A DNA stretch of 6,316 bases, from NCBI GenBank assembly GCA_003135315.1, contig PLBD01000104.1:1-6316 (forward strand), read 5' to 3'. The position numbers were made by a program, and so were the translations under genes. Below, one piece after another: positions 4,983 to 6,316 of this stretch. Under the pieces are notes generated by a model. That model had not been told where the DNA came from. It worked only from the letters and a program-made list of their open reading frames with translations, and did no database searches. The stretch is from Acidobacteriaceae bacterium (GTDB taxonomy: Bacteria; Acidobacteriota; Terriglobia; Terriglobales; Acidobacteriaceae). Every line of letters starts with the position of its first letter. Within the stretch, counting starts at the first letter, position 1.

Positions 4983-5294
4983 ATGTTTCGTGCACGACTT
5001 AAGCGACTCGCGAATGGGTCAATTCTGAAGATGGAAGGCAGGCTCGTAGAGGATTGGGCTGACGAGGCAAGGTCACTGGTGAACAGAGGCCCGGCTTCAA
5101 AAGGGCTGATCGTTGACCTAACTGAGGTGAGCTATGTCGATGGCGCCGGCGAGCAACTGCTGACATGGCTGAACAGTTTCGGCTCTGTATTTGTGGCGAA
5201 GGCAGTCTATCCAGCCGCGGTCTGCGAGCGGCTTGATTTATCGGTCCAAAATAACGTCGCTCTGGACGAAACACGCTATCAAGGTGTGCTGTAG
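4983..5294 (+). CDS. STAS-domain-like protein (103 aa) leading an RND efflux operon
   Basis: The fold pattern is that of a STAS (anti-sigma factor antagonist) domain: beta strand GSILKMEGRL (12-21), helix EDWADEARSLV (23-33), strand GLIVDLTEVSYVD (41-53), helix AGEQLLTWL (55-63) and a late strand SVFVAKA (68-74). In classical antagonists such as SpoIIAA the loop after the strand is D-S-x-G with a phosphorylated serine. Here it is D53-G-A-G56, so regulation by serine phosphorylation is unlikely. I chose the ATG at 4983 because GAGG (4972-4975) lies 7 bases upstream and the domain starts there; the frame is open from a TTG at 4917 without a ribosome site. The efflux adaptor follows 37 bases after the stop. 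I remember similar degenerate STAS proteins beside efflux genes in Acidobacteriota. The role, probably protein binding or regulation of the operon, is inferred. Confidence 0.65.
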   Translation: MFRARLKRLANGSILKMEGRLVEDWADEARSLVNRGPASKGLIVDLTEVSYVDGAGEQLLTWLNSFGSVFVAKAVYPAAVCERLDLSVQNNVALDETRYQGVL

Positions 5295-5300
5295 CACACC
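5283..5300 (+). promoter_or_regulatory. Perfect inverted repeat spanning the STAS stop codon
   Basis: ggtgtgct (5283-5290) and agcacacc (5293-5300) form an 8-bp inverted repeat with a 2-base centre (gt). As RNA it gives a 7-bp stem with a tgta loop. The TAG stop (5292-5294) lies in the loop region, and the adaptor's Shine-Dalgarno begins 17 bases later. It is followed by attattcg, not a T run. It could be an intercistronic stem that tunes the ratio of the two proteins, or a dimeric repressor site. Confidence 0.5.
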
Positions 5301-5331
5301 ATTATTCGCACTGATGAAGGAAGGAATCTTC

Positions 5332-6316
5332 ATGTTATCGAATGGTCACAATCGAAGCGGCGATTCAACAGCACTTGGCAGCATGAGTCGCTTGCGTAGG
5401 CCGGAAAACTGGCGCACCAGGAAGGTGTCTTTCCCCCGCTCGCGGATGAAGCTAGCCATCCTCGTTGCTGTTCTCGCGATTGTCAGCTTGGGCGCAACGG
5501 GATGCAAAACGAGCCAGGCGGCTATTCCACAGATCATAACCGAGGTGCAAGTGGCGCAGCCTGTTCAGCGCGACGTGCCCGTTCACAATGAGTGGGTGGC
5601 AACCTTGGACGGTTATGTGAATGCCGAGATCCACCCCCAGGTCTCGGGCTACATCATCAGGCAAGATTACAAGGAAGGTTCGGTGGTCCGAAAGGGACAA
5701 GTCCTCTTCGAGATCGATCCGCGGCCGTTCCAGGCGACTCTCGACCGCACCAAGGGAGAACTTGCCCAGGCAGAGGCCTTGCTGGTAAAGAACAATCTGG
5801 ACGTAGACCGTGATACCTCACTTGTAGCGCAAAAAGCTATTCCCAAAGCACAACTGGATACCGAAATCCAGGCCAAGCTCGCGGCCGAGGCTGCAGTCGC
5901 ATCAGGAAAGGCGGCGGTCGAACGTGCGGAACTAGATCTCGGCTGGACGAAAGTCACATCTCTGGTGGATGGTATTGCCGGCATTGCGGAAGTCCAGATG
6001 GGCAACCTGGTCGGACCCAACTCCCACCTCACCTCGGTTTCGCAAGTGGATCCCATCAAGGTGTACTTCCCCGTCAGCGAACAGGAGTATCTGCGGGCCA
6101 CAAAACTCAGCTCCAGCGGACAGTCAATGGATTTGTTCGACAGCTCACCGGAGTTGATCTTGGCCGACGGTACAGTCTACCCGCACAAAGGAAAAATCCT
6201 GCTGACCGACCGCCAGGTGGACATAAATACCGGTACCATCCGCCTGGTTGCTGCATTCCCGAACCCCGGCAACATCCTGCGCCCCGGCCAATACGCGCTG
6301 GTGCGGGCGAAGCCCG
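5332..6316 (+). CDS. RND efflux pump periplasmic adaptor (membrane fusion protein), 3' end outside window
   Basis: This subunit bridges an inner-membrane RND pump and an outer-membrane channel in drug or solvent export. The 328 residues visible hold a lipoprotein signal ending ATG-C58, the first half of the lipoyl-like domain (98-130: VSGYI, then YKEGSVVRKGQVLFEIDPRPF), a helical hairpin (about 133-205), the returning strand LGWTKVTSLVDGIAGIAEVQ (203-222), and the beta-barrel TSVSQVDPIKVYFPVSEQEYL (234-254) onward to RPGQYALVRA. Full-length members run about 380-420 residues, so the last 50-90 are missing. AAGGAAGGA (5317-5325) fixes the ATG at 5332, but this puts 38 basic residues before the signal peptide. 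An ATG at 5446 would give a standard 20-residue signal but has no ribosome site. It is cotranscribed with the STAS-like gene; the pump gene should follow. Confidence 0.93.
   Translation, partial: MLSNGHNRSGDSTALGSMSRLRRPENWRTRKVSFPRSRMKLAILVAVLAIVSLGATGCKTSQAAIPQIITEVQVAQPVQRDVPVHNEWVATLDGYVNAEIHPQVSGYIIRQDYKEGSVVRKGQVLFEIDPRPFQATLDRTKGELAQAEALLVKNNLDVDRDTSLVAQKAIPKAQLDTEIQAKLAAEAAVASGKAAVERAELDLGWTKVTSLVDGIAGIAEVQMGNLVGPNSHLTSVSQVDPIKVYFPVSEQEYLRATKLSSSGQSMDLFDSSPELILADGTVYPHKGKILLTDRQVDINTGTIRLVAAFPNPGNILRPGQYALVRAKP

Noticed and set aside
5452..6157. Several minus- and plus-strand frames within the adaptor gene
   Set aside because: They are shadows of the clearly coding RND adaptor frame.
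1..6316. CRISPR array, tRNA, rRNA, intact insertion sequence
   Set aside because: No regularly spaced repeats, cloverleaf-like segments, rRNA sequence, transposase motifs or paired terminal inverted repeats were seen by eye.

Overview
The window looks like an accessory stretch of a moderately GC-rich bacterial chromosome, most likely Acidobacteriota. This assignment rests on remembered family resemblance, not on a search. It draws on the RNA polymerase omega-like protein that begins MRSELVF, the small cysteine proteins with an L-F-G-C or I-F-G-C N-terminus, the radical SAM motif FNEWKCNLDCHYCW, and a degenerate STAS protein placed directly before an RND efflux adaptor. Almost every gene is small (under 130 codons), several are broken, and genes lie on both strands.

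Layout. 67-668 (minus) is a broken radical SAM gene: it is split near its 5' end by a perfect 14-bp tandem duplication and loses family similarity just after its iron-sulfur motif. 755-1087 (minus) is a cysteine-rich zinc-knuckle protein. 1467-1769 (plus) is a stand-alone, degenerate response-regulator receiver domain. 1973-2197, 2400-2531 and 2544-2871 (all minus) are further small zinc-ribbon ORFs; the last appears frameshifted and shares a frame with the 2400-2531 ORF across a TGA codon.

3156-4005 (plus) is a tight three-gene operon: an omega-subunit (RpoZ)-like protein, a zinc-ribbon protein joined by an ATGA overlap, and a two-helix membrane protein whose Shine-Dalgarno overlaps the previous stop. 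A single-helix membrane mini-protein (4126-4296), a GC-rich hairpin, and a small acidic protein with a possible frameshift (4515-4679) follow.

4983-6316 (plus) is the start of an efflux operon. A STAS-like protein lacking the usual phosphorylatable serine is followed, after a perfect inverted repeat that spans its stop codon, by a lipoprotein-type RND membrane fusion protein that runs off the window. The inner-membrane RND pump and probably an outer-membrane channel should lie just beyond.

Together, the only clearly physiological module is the efflux operon. The rest is a run of small putative regulatory or metal-binding proteins. The most interesting unit is the omega-like / zinc-ribbon / membrane-protein operon, which could be an RNA-polymerase-associated accessory module. 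The several apparent frameshifts suggest local gene decay, or indel errors in the assembly. Promoter and terminator calls are by eye and weak.
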